Assembly (NCBI GenBank): GCA_027475525.1
Contig: JAMWFC010000059.1
Location: forward strand, 791,168-855,167
Source: Macrolepiota albuminosa
Lineage: Eukaryota > Basidiomycota > Agaricomycetes > Agaricales > Agaricaceae
Reading direction: 5' to 3'
Length of the DNA stretch: 64,000 nucleotides
Part shown: positions 1 through 10,144 of the stretch, in pieces
Layout: each line of letters starts with the position of its first letter
How positions within the stretch are numbered: position 1 is the first letter of the stretch
Translations under genes and position numbers: made by a program
Notes under the pieces: generated by a model
The model's input: only the letters and a program-made list of their open reading frames with translations
The model's database searches: none
What the model was told of the DNA's origin: nothing

Positions 1-128
1 GCATTCAACAAACTTCTGCATCTTATCTATTAGTTGACACCAGCCGCAGATTACGATAAGCAATCTCTTACTATATTCAGAGATGTTTCTGCCTTGTCCC
101 TTTCCATAGCTTTTTTTCGTCTCCCTCG

Positions 129-467
129 ATGTCTTCAACTACTTCACCTATCCTCCCTCAGGATGCGGGGTATAGCGTTGGTACGTTGTCTCCCCACAAC
201 TCTTTCATATATTATTCGCTTCCCTCTTCATTAGTTATTGGTTGGTGATTTCATTTCAACTTACAAAGCTACCAACTAAAATTGATTGGGTATGCAGGCA
301 TTGGCCTTTTCTTTAGCCGGCTTATGCTTGGGCTGACTGCCCTTCAAAAACATTACACCCCATACAATCTCTTCAATTCAGAGGAGTTCTGCAGCGCTTT
401 GAGGAGGATCAGACCTGGTCTTATTGCTAGTGGTATTGTGTCAGCGTGGAGGTGGGCTGCAATGTTG
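129..467 (+). pseudogene. DUR3: 5' fragment of a DUR3-like urea/H+ symporter
   Basis: Spliced, this encodes the N-terminus of a sodium:solute-symporter-family urea permease (plasma membrane, urea uptake). The predicted start is the ATG at 129, beginning MSSTTSPILPQDAGY. Exon 1 is 129-180, intron 181-234, a 6-nt microexon 235-240, intron 241-297, exon 3 298-467. With this splicing the frame stays open and gives motifs expected near the DUR3 N-terminus: ALQKHYTPYNLFNSEEF and RPGLIASGIVSAW. Exon 3 ends at a good donor (gtaagt at 468). The next DUR3 exon is absent: the DNA downstream belongs to a different gene whose acceptor is at 571-572. About 70 of the family's roughly 650-700 residues remain, so this is a truncated fragment. 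Family assignment is from remembered conserved motifs; the microexon is inferred from frame and splice sites. Confidence 0.7.
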
Positions 468-572
468 GTAAGTGTCTAGTTTCATTCTACATTATTCACT
501 GGAACTGCCGATTCAGATAAATAGTGCATTTCTCTTGCTTCTTCCCTCCACTACTTACTGACCTGACAATAG

Positions 573-929
573 GTTCTTCCAAAACACCGGCGCTGTTGCA
601 GGCATATTTACCATGGTTAGCGTCATTGGTCTTGCCCTCCTCATTTTTCTCATGACGTTCATCATCTGCCAATGACGTCATGCCAAGTTTGACTGTGAGG
701 TCAACAAGGCCACCCTCAAAGCCACCAACACGTCTGTGCCCTCATTCTTGGACATGCATGACAGGTACGATGGGTATAATGGCCCCAGCAGTGTCTATAG
801 CGACATGAGCAGTCACGGTACTTTTGCGCAGCCCCCAATGTCAACTGAGGCGTATGGATGAGGGAGATTGGTCATGGCATCAGTATTAGCATGATGCTGG
901 GCTATGCACATGGTCACGACTACGACACA
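573..929 (+). pseudogene. Single-pass membrane protein pseudogene (copy A), 5' part before the copia insertion
   Basis: Paralogue of the gene at 60511-61629. After an acceptor at 571-572 the frame reads FFQNTGAVAGIFTMV, followed by a hydrophobic segment and a charged stretch, then a tail with SVYSDMSSHGTFAQPPM. Copy B has FFENKGAVAGVFTVV and SDISSHGTYSQPP at the same places. The family appears to be a basidiomycete Ser/Thr-rich surface protein with one transmembrane helix and a cytoplasmic tail (Mid2-like layout); function unknown. Two in-frame TGA codons interrupt it (about 673 and 859), both explicable as CGA-to-TGA changes at CpG. The Ser/Thr-rich ectodomain exon is missing; DUR3 sequence lies upstream instead. 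The reading resumes in frame at 6096 once the copia element and one TSD copy are removed. Confidence 0.7.
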
Positions 930-1139
930 TGTGGCAGCAAGTTATACGCAGTGGCTACAGACAGACACCAAATGTACTAGTGTCGTTGAACTTCAGAATA
1001 AATATCATTGTGTAATGTAAGGATACATACCTAGTGTTGTTGAACTTCAGAATAAAGAAGACAACAACACTAGAGGTGAAATTTTATAGTAAGGTCACGT
1101 GCGCTGGGGTGGTCCTCATTATACTGTAAGTACTCAACA
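930..1139 (-). repeat. 3' LTR of the decayed copia element
   Basis: 210-bp direct repeat of 5881-6090, starting TGTGGCAGC and ending ACTCAACA. It contains an internal imperfect duplication of the segment CTAGTGTCGTTGAACTTCAG. About five transitions separate it from its partner. Confidence 0.93.
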
Positions 1140-1166
1140 CTCCCACCTGACGGAGTGCCCGCAGCA

Positions 1167-4100
1167 TCACCGGAGATCTGACCTGGAGAATTCATCCACG
1201 ATCCCCATTCTCCTTTGAAGTTTGTCAACGGCGTCACATGTCAAAGGTTTGGTGAGCAGGTCAGTGACCATATCCTCAGAAGGAATGTAGACTGGCCTAA
1301 TCTTCCCATCATAGATGGCCTGCCGGAGCCAAAACCAGTGCCTGTCAAGGTGCTTGAGGCGGCCCATGTGCTCAGGTTGCTTGGAGACCAGTATCGCAGA
1401 CTGGTTGTCGAGGTTTAGTGTGAGCAGCATCAACTGAGGTATACCAATGTCAGCTAAGAAATTCTGTAGCGAACAAAGCTTGTGCCCTGTTTTGCTCACG
1501 GCAACAAACTCCACCTCGGTGCTAGAGAGAGCAACGATTGATTGCAACTTCGACATCCAACTCACAGCACCACCAGCAATAACGAGTATAGAGCTGGTAG
1601 TCAAGCATCCAGTGTCAATGCTGCCGCCGTGGTCTGCATTGGCATAGGAGATGAAAGGGGAGAGAGGGGAGGAGGCTGCCTCCACAGAATACTCAATTTT
1701 GTAGTCCAGTGTACCCCAAATGTATCTTATTTAATGTTTTACTGCCTTTCAATGCTTCGATCCACACATGCGTTAAATTGACACAACACGCCGACCGCAT
1801 ATGTAATGTCCAGCCATGTGCACATCGCAAGGTATAATAGAGCACCTGTTGCCTGGATATAAGGAATGGAGCGCATCGCTTCAGCTTTTTCAGGTGACTA
1901 AGGGAAATCTGCTTTTGAGAGACGAGTGCCAGGGTCTAAAGGTGTGGCGACGGCTTTGCTGTCGAGCATATCAAAGCGTGGGAGCACCTTTATGGCGTAG
2001 GTCCTCTGATCAATCCATAATTTGTGCTGAGCCCAATCGTGCGTAACAGAAATGCCCAGCAGGCCAGTGGTGGGACCGAGATGGCATAGCTTGAAATACT
2101 TACACAGCTCATTGATCACCTTGAGGATTGCTGTGCGGGATTGAGATGCAAGAGTCATGTTGTTGACATCGATAGGGATGATGATACAGACATTGTCTTG
2201 AAGATAGACATAGACACACGGGTCTGATGCAATCCGAGTGAATCCTATCTTTACCAGGACCTGATGGAGACGCTTATTCCATAGATTCACATCTTGACAT
2301 AGCCCATATATCCCTCGCTCTAATTTGGCACAAGCATCACCCTCCCCAGGCTTGCGCTGGACATCTGCAGGGACCTTGTCTGCAAACCCCTCCAGGAACT
2401 TCTTGTAAAATTCTGTATCAATTATGCCATGCAAAAATGCTGACGAGATGTCAACAGATTCAAGGTGCATGTCTTCAGCAGCTGCCAAAGCCAGCACAGT
2501 TTGCACTGCCGCCCACCATGCCGTTGGGGCAAACATCTTGTCAAAGTCCACACCAGGCTGCTGACTAAATCCCTGGGCTACAACACGAGCCTTGAAATGT
2601 TTGATGGCACCATCTGGTAGGTGTTTTACCTTAAACACCCACCTTAAACCGATGGCTCTTTTTCTGACAGGCAGATATACCGCACGCCACATGCCGTTGT
2701 CTTTGAGTGCATTCATTTTTTCGACCATTGTTTTGTGCCATTTGGCTGCATTGTCACTCACCATTGCCTCACAATATGATCGTGGATTTATATCGTGCAC
2801 ACTGACCTTGAATGCTGATGCCAGGTTAGCATGTACTACACCGTAACCGCCAATATCCATACCATGCTCAACAAAAGCATGGCCGGCTTGAAGTAAGGCC
2901 TTGTCTGAGTGGAGGTTGAGTGCGAGGTCTACCTCCTGCTCCCCATGGTTATCAACATTGCCCATGTTGATTTCCCACAGGGGCTGCACTGGTGGTTCCT
3001 CAGGGTACGGTGAGGATAGTAGTGGTAGTGGGGATTCCTGAACTAGAGGTGATTCACAGTTGCTTTGGCACTGTATAGTATCTTAGTAGTCCACATTTGG
3101 ACCTCGAGTAGGTATTTGTGTACGCTGACTCAGCTGTTATGGTGGAGGCAAAGCTTGTAGCTGATGTGGTGGTCGCACAGGTTGAGCTTCCACCAAACGT
3201 GGAACATCTCCCACTGAATCTGGGTTGTCTCCTGACAATTCTACAGCTTCATCATTGCTGTCAAGAGGCGTCAAGGATTTGCCATCATCAAGCTCGTCGA
3301 CAGTACCATGTGCTGGCTTGGTGCGTTCTCTTGGCTCATCTGCGTTACTATCCCTTGTTTGCACAGGGGTAGTGTGATCATCATGCTGAATCACGTCATA
3401 CTGGGGAACAGACAGCTGGTCAAATGCGTGGAGCGGTGGCTGAGGAATGTTGGCAGATGAAAGGCCAGGAAAGCGGGACTCATCAAGCACAACGTCTCTG
3501 GACACAACAACCTGCTTGGTTTTAAAGACATATACTTTCCACCCAACGTGGTTATCAGGATACCCAACAAAAATTACAGGCAGTGAGTGTCTATTAAGTC
3601 CTCACCTCTTTTCACAACTGATCAGTACATATGCAGCACAGCCAAATACATGGCTTCTTGCCTTTGTACACCTTGAATGGTGTCATGTCATGTGGCAGGG
3701 CTGACATGGGACAGTGGTTATGGACATGCCGGTATGTGCTTAGCGCATATGTCCAGAAGCTTGGCGGCAAGTTCGTCTTTAACAGCATAGACATAATGCT
3801 CTCTTCAATAGTCATGTTCATTTGTTCAGCCACTCCATTTTGCTGAGGCATAGCAGTGTTTGTAAACTCAACACATATTTCCTCAGACCTGCAGTAGTTC
3901 ATGAAGTCATGAGATGTATACTCTCCTCCTTTGTCAAAATAGATGCATTTAATAGCCTTTTCTGCATGGCGCTCGACCTGAGCCTTGTAAGTCTTAAAGG
4001 TGCTCAAAGCGTTGCTTTTTTGGTACATGTTGCACACTTCCATCCATCTCATACTGTCATCAACAAATGTGATCCACCACTTGCAATTTGACTGATGGCC

Positions 4101-5717
4101 TCCGACTTGCATCAGACCATGTATGTCACTGAATACTCTCCTGAGTACTTCTGGTGCTCTATCGGCAGCACGTGGGAATGGTACATGGTGCTGCTTCCCT
4201 TGAAGGCATGGTTCGCATATGCATGGTAGCGGTGTATCAGACAATATCTTTAGATCATGCATAAGGCCTTCTTTTATCAGTTGTTCCAGCCTGTCTGCTC
4301 CAAGGTGGCACATTCTCCGATGCAGAAGAGACCTGTCAATCTTAGTGAAAGATATTGGTCTGACGTACAACACATTTGCAGCATGAGTCGGTGATGAGAT
4401 GAGAGTCTCTCTATCCAAGAATGATGTCAGGGTCTTGTCGACTGTTGCAGTGAACACCAGTTCATCATTGATGGAGAATAGTACTTTGCATTCATAGAAG
4501 ATCACAACAAAACCATGGCGTACAGCAAGCATAATAATTGACAGCAGATTGTTGATTAATTTGGGTACAAATAAAACATCGGTGAAAATAACATCATTGA
4601 GAGGTCTCCCATCTTGATCCCTTTCTCATGGTCTAAATCTGACTGATCCTTTTCCTGCCGAGTACACTGTCACGCTGTTGGCAAGGCGTATCAGTGCTCT
4701 GAAAGGCTTGAAGGAGTCCGGTAAAAACCATTCACGATGTGGTGTCATAGAACTCATGGCGCCCAAGTCTGTGTTCCACATGTTGTCAGAAGGGATGGCA
4801 ACTGACAAAGAAGATCTACAAACTGCAGCTTCAGCCTTGACAGCAGGACCGTCGCAACCCTCCTCAATCTTTGGCGTGTTTGTCGCCTTGGCAGCAGCAT
4901 TTCCTCTGCACCCTCCTCTCTTTTTAGATTAAGAGGTGTTGTTGTCCTTTTTGACATGCGTGCAAGCATTTTGAAGGACAGGGCAATCAATAATCTTGTG
5001 TTTGCCATCATATAAATAGCACTTGATTACATAGGCTGCAGCCACAGCAGCAGTCTTCTTGGCAGTGGCTGTGCATTGCACTTCTTCTGTCTGAAATGCT
5101 TCTTCCACAGCATCATTCGTCAAAGAGCTGAGCATCAAGACTGATGAAATGAATGGTGCATACTCATCACATAGAAGAGCTCACAACATAGCCATGGAGC
5201 ACAGCTCGTCATCGAGCATTTCCAGAGTATACCCAGGTCTGACTGTTTCATCTGATTTGAAGCCCAATGGTGGTCGGAGAGAATGGATACATTGCATTGT
5301 ACCTTTTACTCGCATGCAGAGCTGAGTCAAAGCCTCGCCATCATGCAGTCATATGTTGAAGAGATCGCTCAGCAAATTGAAACGTGCATTTGGTGCCGAC
5401 TTTGAGTGAACCTCACGGAGCTTGGTCCACATAAGTGATGGCTTATCTCATATATTGTCAACGTGGATCTTGTTACCTTCGTCTAACCATTGGTATATTT
5501 CACCAGTGGCACGGTCACTTCTCAGAAGATACAAGTTCCAAGCCACAATCGAGGTGGGATTAGTGGGTTCAAGAAGGGGTGGAACTTCTTCGCCTGTTAC
5601 TATCCGTGCTCCTCCCACCGACATTAGGCGGCCAAACATGGCCTTCTCCCACTCTGCATATTTGATAATGCTGAGCTTCTCCATCGGTGATCGCATCATA
5701 TGATTGGTGTCGTCCAT
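1167..5717 (-). pseudogene. Ty1/copia gag-pol polyprotein, inactivated
   Basis: Pieces in order on the minus strand: gag from an ATG at 5717; a degenerate zinc knuckle near 5030-4990 where the second Cys is replaced by Tyr; protease near 4770-4740 reading TDLGAMSSMTPHREW in place of the usual DSGA; GAG-pre-integrase and integrase 4532-3612 with zinc-binding His/Cys and an apparently complete D,D,E set (FSDIHG, FDKGGEY, PQQNGVAEQ); RT 2989-1898; RNase H 1685-1167 with VALSSTEVEF and a late NLDNQSA. The RT active site, normally YVDD, reads IDVNNM, so polymerisation should be lost. Several stops and frame changes separate the blocks (for example near 5447, 4625 and 3600). This is a dead copy that could at most be mobilised in trans. 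Confidence 0.88.
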
Positions 5718-5868
5718 GATAGGCAGGGAGACCAATTATAGTGTGCGTGTGAGAAGTTGTGCAATTATTGAGCAAATGGGGAATGGGGAATTATGTAGCG
5801 CTACTACGTTTGTATGCGGAGCGGTATTCAATTCCAATTCTATCTTCGGTGTTAGTCTGTGAGGGCCG

Positions 5869-5880
5869 GGGCCCATAACC
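5869..5880 (-). other. Primer-binding site, half initiator-tRNA-Met type
   Basis: Read on the minus strand, GGTTATGGGCCC directly abuts the 5' LTR. It is complementary to a GGGCCCAUAACC stretch containing the CAU anticodon, i.e. the anticodon arm of initiator tRNA-Met and not the CCA 3' end. Drosophila copia is known to prime from such a half-tRNA. The identical 12-mer is at 14442-14453 in the second copia. Confidence 0.75.
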
Positions 5881-6090
5881 TGTGGCAGCAAGTTATATGC
5901 AGCGGCTACAGACAGACACCAAATGTACTAGTGTCATTGAACTTCAGAATAAATATCATTGTGTAATGTAAGGATACATACCTAGTGTCGTTGAACTTCA
6001 GAATAAAGAAGACAACAACACTAGGGGTGAAATTTTATAGTAAGGTCACGTGCGCTGGGGTGGTCCTCATTATACTGTAAGTACTCAACA
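5881..6090 (-). repeat. 5' LTR of the decayed copia element
   Basis: 210-bp partner of 930-1139, followed at 6091-6095 by the second copy of the TSD ACACA. The element is on the minus strand, so this LTR carries the promoter and lies next to the PBS. Confidence 0.93.
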
Positions 6091-6095
6091 ACACA

Positions 6096-6539
6096 TACCC
6101 TCCTGCCATTGCGTATGAGCATCCGCAGCAGGCCCAGGTATATGCAGATCATGCCCAGGCACATTCTCATCCACAGGACACCACATATAACTCGCAGTAT
6201 CCGTCTCCATTGCAGGGACATGAACAGAAAGAACAGCCGTATTACCGCCCACAGGCCACATTGCCAGAACATCAGCTTCTTGAAACTGCCGGTCTTGATC
6301 CTAGCCCTGCGCCTGGTCCCAGTGCCGTTACGCTGCAGCGTGGTATATCGTTGAACCACAACCCTTCCGACGAACATGATGCATATGGCGGGTATGCAGA
6401 CCATTTGTACAACCAGCCATACCGACATGACCACACGGGCAATGATCGTGGGAGTCATTATGAAGAAGTTGAGAGGCCGAGAGCTTTAAAGGTGAATATG
6501 TTTCGTTCTTCAGTGTTGCCCTTGCTCAACCTTCTGTAG
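6096..6539 (+). pseudogene. Single-pass membrane protein pseudogene (copy A), 3' part after the copia insertion
   Basis: Continuation of the cytoplasmic tail from 573-929, in the same frame after excision of 930-6095. It begins YPPAIAYEHPQQAQVY, is rich in Pro, Gln, Tyr and His, and contains LQRGISLNHNPSDEH, which matches MQRGMSLSHHTSADH near the C-terminus of copy B (about 61533-61577). The frame stays open to a stop at 6537-6539. No membrane segment or catalytic motif lies in this half. The uninterrupted frame on both sides of the insertion suggests the copia entered when the tail was still largely intact; the two TGA stops upstream may be older or newer. Confidence 0.7.
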
Positions 6540-7332
6540 ATCGCTAATGCTTGATGCCGAGCACGAACCAACAGATGACTGCGTACTGTCCCACTCTCTT
6601 TACACACCTGATCTTTTTAATAGCTTGCTTGTCTCTCCTTTTTTCATCAAACTGTTTACAACGCGCTTTAATTGAGAATTTTAATTTATGTCGTACTCAT
6701 ACATTTCCTCTACCCTCCTCGTCCCCACCACAGTTGTAGAAAAGCCATCCGATCACGCTCATCTGTCGCTATATGTAACCTATCCCTTTCATTCTTTCGT
6801 ATGTATCCTCCCTCCCACTCTTTCCTGTTTGTCGTGCACCTGCCCGCCCTCTTCTGTGAGTGTTGACATACTTGATACTGTCCGTATAGTTCCCTCACTA
6901 CCGTTCTTTATCCCTCCCATTCCACATTCCAGGTTCCGTATTGAATAAATATATAGCTACTTGTTTGTTTGTTTGTTCTTTGTGTTCTTTGATGCTCATG
7001 TGTAGGGGCTCGAGAAGCTCCCGTAGATACATGTAATTGTATTGTATTGTATTGGCGTACTAGTGTGCAATACATGTCATGCTCTCTGGTGTCATGGCTT
7101 TTCACACCTTCACTCTCGAATCACTCGCTTCAGGGACTTGGGCTGACAACACCAGGACAGCCTGTGATGTAGGTCGAGATGTATGATAGTCCCACGCCTC
7201 GATTTTTGTAGTTTTTATAATTAATTTATGTTTTTTTTTTCCCTTTCCCTATTCAAGATGTCGAGCACTCAAACAACTCGTGAAAGTAACTCAATGTCAT
7301 GTATTCAAAATCAATCTCTTGGAGTTTGTAAG
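6540..7332. other. No gene seen; 3' flank with simple repeats
   Basis: T- and C-rich DNA downstream of the membrane-protein pseudogene. It holds short tandem tracts (GTTT repeats near 6963-6976, ATTGT repeats near 7036-7055) and a run of T near 7229. No ORF here resembles a protein family. Confidence 0.5.
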
Positions 7333-8169
7333 ACTGTCATATATAGACGTGATGTATGGACAACTTCGAAACTGAAACAGAGTAGATGTACATAGCAGAA
7401 AAGCTCAAGTCGTGCAGCATTGTGAAGGTGCCTTATCTGTGTCGTGGACAGCTGTTGACTTAGGCACCTTTGGCGGCTGATCAAGAATCTCATTGAATGA
7501 GAGTAGCAAAATTGCGTTTACACATACCTTCAGCGAGAACCATATTTTTAACCTGTTCAATGATAGCCATCATTCGATGGCACCCTTCTTCAGTCTTCAA
7601 GTCCAGATCCCAATACTCCTCAGGCACAGTGTCGCTAAGGTGTTGCAGAGACCTTGACAACATATGAGGTGTGAGTTCGTGCGTAGTCTTCATGAGCTCG
7701 TATTTGCATGCCATATGCCCGAACGCGCTGAGACCAATGAAAGTCGGCAGGGCAAGTTTGAAGTAATCACCAATCTGGCGACGCATTTGTTCATGGGCCT
7801 CAGCTCGAGCCGTAAGTACCTCGAGTTGGTCGAATGGCTTGACCTTGACATACATAGCAAGGATTGCCGCATTGTTATAGCTAATGACATAGTTTACAGC
7901 GAGATCGATTGGCACCATAGACCAAGGTGATGAAACCTAAAGGTGATAAGTGAGAGCTCCTTCAGATCCGTATCCTACCTTAGGTGTGACTTCCCAGCCT
8001 TGTTCCATGGGGAAGAAATGGGTCAAGAGTGCGTTCCAAGGGCCATTCCACGCATTGTCATCCTTTGAGTTCAGCGGAACAGCGTTAAACATTTCAAGCA
8101 GGGTTTGCGGATACATGTTGAGTGAGGGAGTGAGAAAGCAGTGTTATTATCGGATTATCACAGGTGTGA
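7333..8169 (-). repeat. Inverted segmental duplication, copy 1
   Basis: Homologous in inverted orientation to 17560-18385. The shared block runs from upstream DNA (TGTCACACCTGTGATAATCC on the minus strand) through a two-exon gene into about 160 bp of 3' flank. Within that flank 58 consecutive nucleotides are identical between copies. The arms are separated by about 9.4 kb containing the young copia element. Confidence 0.88.
7490..8116 (-). CDS. Uncharacterised basidiomycete protein, PD-(D/E)XK-like (?), copy 1
   Basis: Two exons on the minus strand: 8116-7979, intron 7978-7937 (42 bp, GT-AG), 7936-7490, giving 194 residues from an ATG at 8116. Exon 1 begins MYPQTLLEMF and contains NAWNGPWNALLTHFFP; the C-terminus has WDLDLKTEEGCHRMM. 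No signal peptide or membrane helix is visible. The fold is unproven. In the paralogue (17602-18228) a conserved Asp followed about 20 residues later by VEIK resembles a PD-(D/E)XK nuclease core. In this copy the same place reads VKVK, so the Glu is gone; if the family is a nuclease, this copy should be inactive. The frame is intact with good splice sites. The intron is identical to the paralogue's apart from 3 nt, although exon-2 residues differ by about 31%. Confidence 0.6.
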
Positions 8170-9829
8170 CATGACAGTCACTCAGACAATTCTCATACCG
8201 TTTTTCTGACCAAACACTGTTATTCTGGTGCTGGCATCAGGGCCTTAGTTATCATTCTCCCTGGATTACCTGGTCTTACAATTCTACCTAAACCAAAGGG
8301 CCGACCCCACAAACAAATTCGACTGCCCCGGAGACCTTTGTTTGATCGTTCACAGGGTCTTTTTCTGTGAGTCCACGCTAATCTCGTAACCGTGGAGACT
8401 ATATTCAAAGCTTCGGTCCTAGTCGGAAAGCAGTTTGAGGACTTAGTACGAAGAGTGGATCTAGTTTGTGTAACCGATTGGAACGTACGGTAGCGCTCAT
8501 TCTTCGGCAGCAGGATGTCATACTTGAGGAAGGTCTGTCTCGATGGAGCAAAGTAAGAAACGAGTATCGAATACGTCGAGGTCGCCACTGCGACTGAGTC
8601 GATCGATGCGCACTTTTCTGGCTCGGAAGTCTGACAGCATTCCTCCAAACACATAGAGGGCAGGCAGAACCACACTGGCCTGATATATGACGCTGCCGAT
8701 ATGTAATTTAGTTCTAGCGTCAACGCCTTCGAGCGAAGTAAACGGGAAAATTTAGACTGTAACTTATCTCTCTTTAATTTGCTGTATTTTATTCTTCATC
8801 AGGCCTCTTCAAAGATGTCCCTTTTTATCTATCCTTCATCTAATTCGAATGTCTATTTCTAGAAACTTATACTCTCATAGATATATGTGAAGATGATTAA
8901 TGCTGGTTGGACATCCGGATCCGCGATTCTTCGTGTCGAAGAAATCCTGTGTGCATCTCGCAAAGAGAAGTTGTAGATACTAAATGCGATGCGACATTTG
9001 ATATACATCGATCGGACCTAGTTCACCATGGAGCTTAATGTCCTACCTGCATAATGCTCGATGGACCATGGACTCAGGTAGAGAATTGAGCCCGAATTGA
9101 GCTTTGATGATAGGGAAGTGCGCATCAAGTGACGTGTTGACGAAGCGACCCTTTTAGTTAAGACATTCCTTGGTGCCGGCTGGAAGGATGGGTGGTACAT
9201 ACTTCCAATCAAGTCTCCTGATACAGAGAAACCCTTAAGCCAAGCTACGAGTCGTGAATGCGTTTTGCCATCCGCCCGGATTATAAGAATGTCCAATTAG
9301 TAATTTAACCCAATACATATATAGCTCATTGATAAGTGATAAACCGCGAAACAACGACACGCATGGAAATCCCAGAATACAAAAAAGAAATTGTCGGAAT
9401 CTTCAAATGTTAGCGACCTGTTCTTCAGCCCATTCCCGTAACTGTTTGCCAAGCTCAGCTCAGACACAATGCTCACTCCGTTAGTCCAGCAGAATGTTTG
9501 TTGTCACCGACAATTTCTGTACCACACCAGTAATCATTCTAGAAAACAGGAAGCTTCATACCAGCTAATTTCTCCTCATTCTCTCTGTATCATCATACAC
9601 ATACAGTTTTAGCCTTTCTGGCACAGTCCGTGTGCAAAACGTTGGGGCCGACTAGATACAACATTCATTGGTCGCGCTCCAGATGTGCTTAGGGCTCAGG
9701 TATTGAGATGGTGAACACATGGCTGAAGTCAGAAGCATTGCATATTTTCCCTTCCAAATCACAAACTTCAAATTCCAACAGCCCTCATTTTCATATCCAC
9801 TCTTGTTCGTTACAGCCTCGCCCTCCCTC
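8170..9829. other. No convincing gene; possible C-terminal exon near 9.4 kb
   Basis: ORFs of 90-167 residues are present, but those at 8220-8723 and 9018-9296 (minus) begin at non-ATG codons and match nothing I know. On the minus strand near 9460-9408 a short open segment ends AELGKQLREWAEEQVANI then stop. It has the look of a genuine amphipathic C-terminus but cannot be assigned. Confidence 0.35.
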
Positions 9830-9834
9830 GAGGG

Positions 9835-10144
9835 TGTCGCAGCATGTCACAGAATGGATGTATTTCGTGTACGAATATGATATATCTGAAGCTGAAGCTG
9901 AAGCTCGAGGTCAAGAAGATAGTAATACAAGTCGTATGTGAGTAACTTACCTGAAGCTCGAGGTCAAGAAGATGACTCGAACTTCAGGTCTGTCGTACTA
10001 TAAGTAGATACGTACTGGTGAAACTTGTGTATGATTCGTAATAGAGAATTGAATTGAAAAAGGTTGAAACAAGTGGAGGGACATACGTAATTATGATGAA
10101 GTTATGTGGTCACCTTCCGTAGTCAGACGTCATTTCCTTCGTCA
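9835..10144 (-). repeat. 3' LTR of the young copia element
   Basis: 310-bp direct repeat of 14454-14763 (TGTCGCAGC...TTCGTCA). It contains an internal GAAGCT triplet run and a repeated AGCTCGAGGTCAAGAAGAT. The last eight codons of pol, with its TGA stop, run 22 bp into this LTR. Confidence 0.95.

Larger units (their letters stand above)
930..6090 (-). mobile_element. Ty1/copia retrotransposon, decayed, inserted in a host gene
   Basis: A complete element, 5161 bp, bounded by two 210-bp LTRs (TG...CA) and a perfect 5-bp TSD ACACA (925-929 and 6091-6095). The minus-strand order is gag, protease, integrase, reverse transcriptase, RNase H; integrase before RT defines Ty1/copia. The PBS is at 5869-5880 next to the 5' LTR (right side), and a purine tract reading AGGTGGGAG abuts the 3' LTR. 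The LTRs differ by about five substitutions, all transitions. The polyprotein is broken by stops and frameshifts and the RT catalytic box is lost, so it is non-autonomous. It disrupts the tail of membrane-protein copy A. Confidence 0.93.

Noticed and set aside
8220..8723. 167-residue minus-strand ORF
   Set aside because: Starts at a TTG codon, has no recognisable motif and atypical composition; likely chance.
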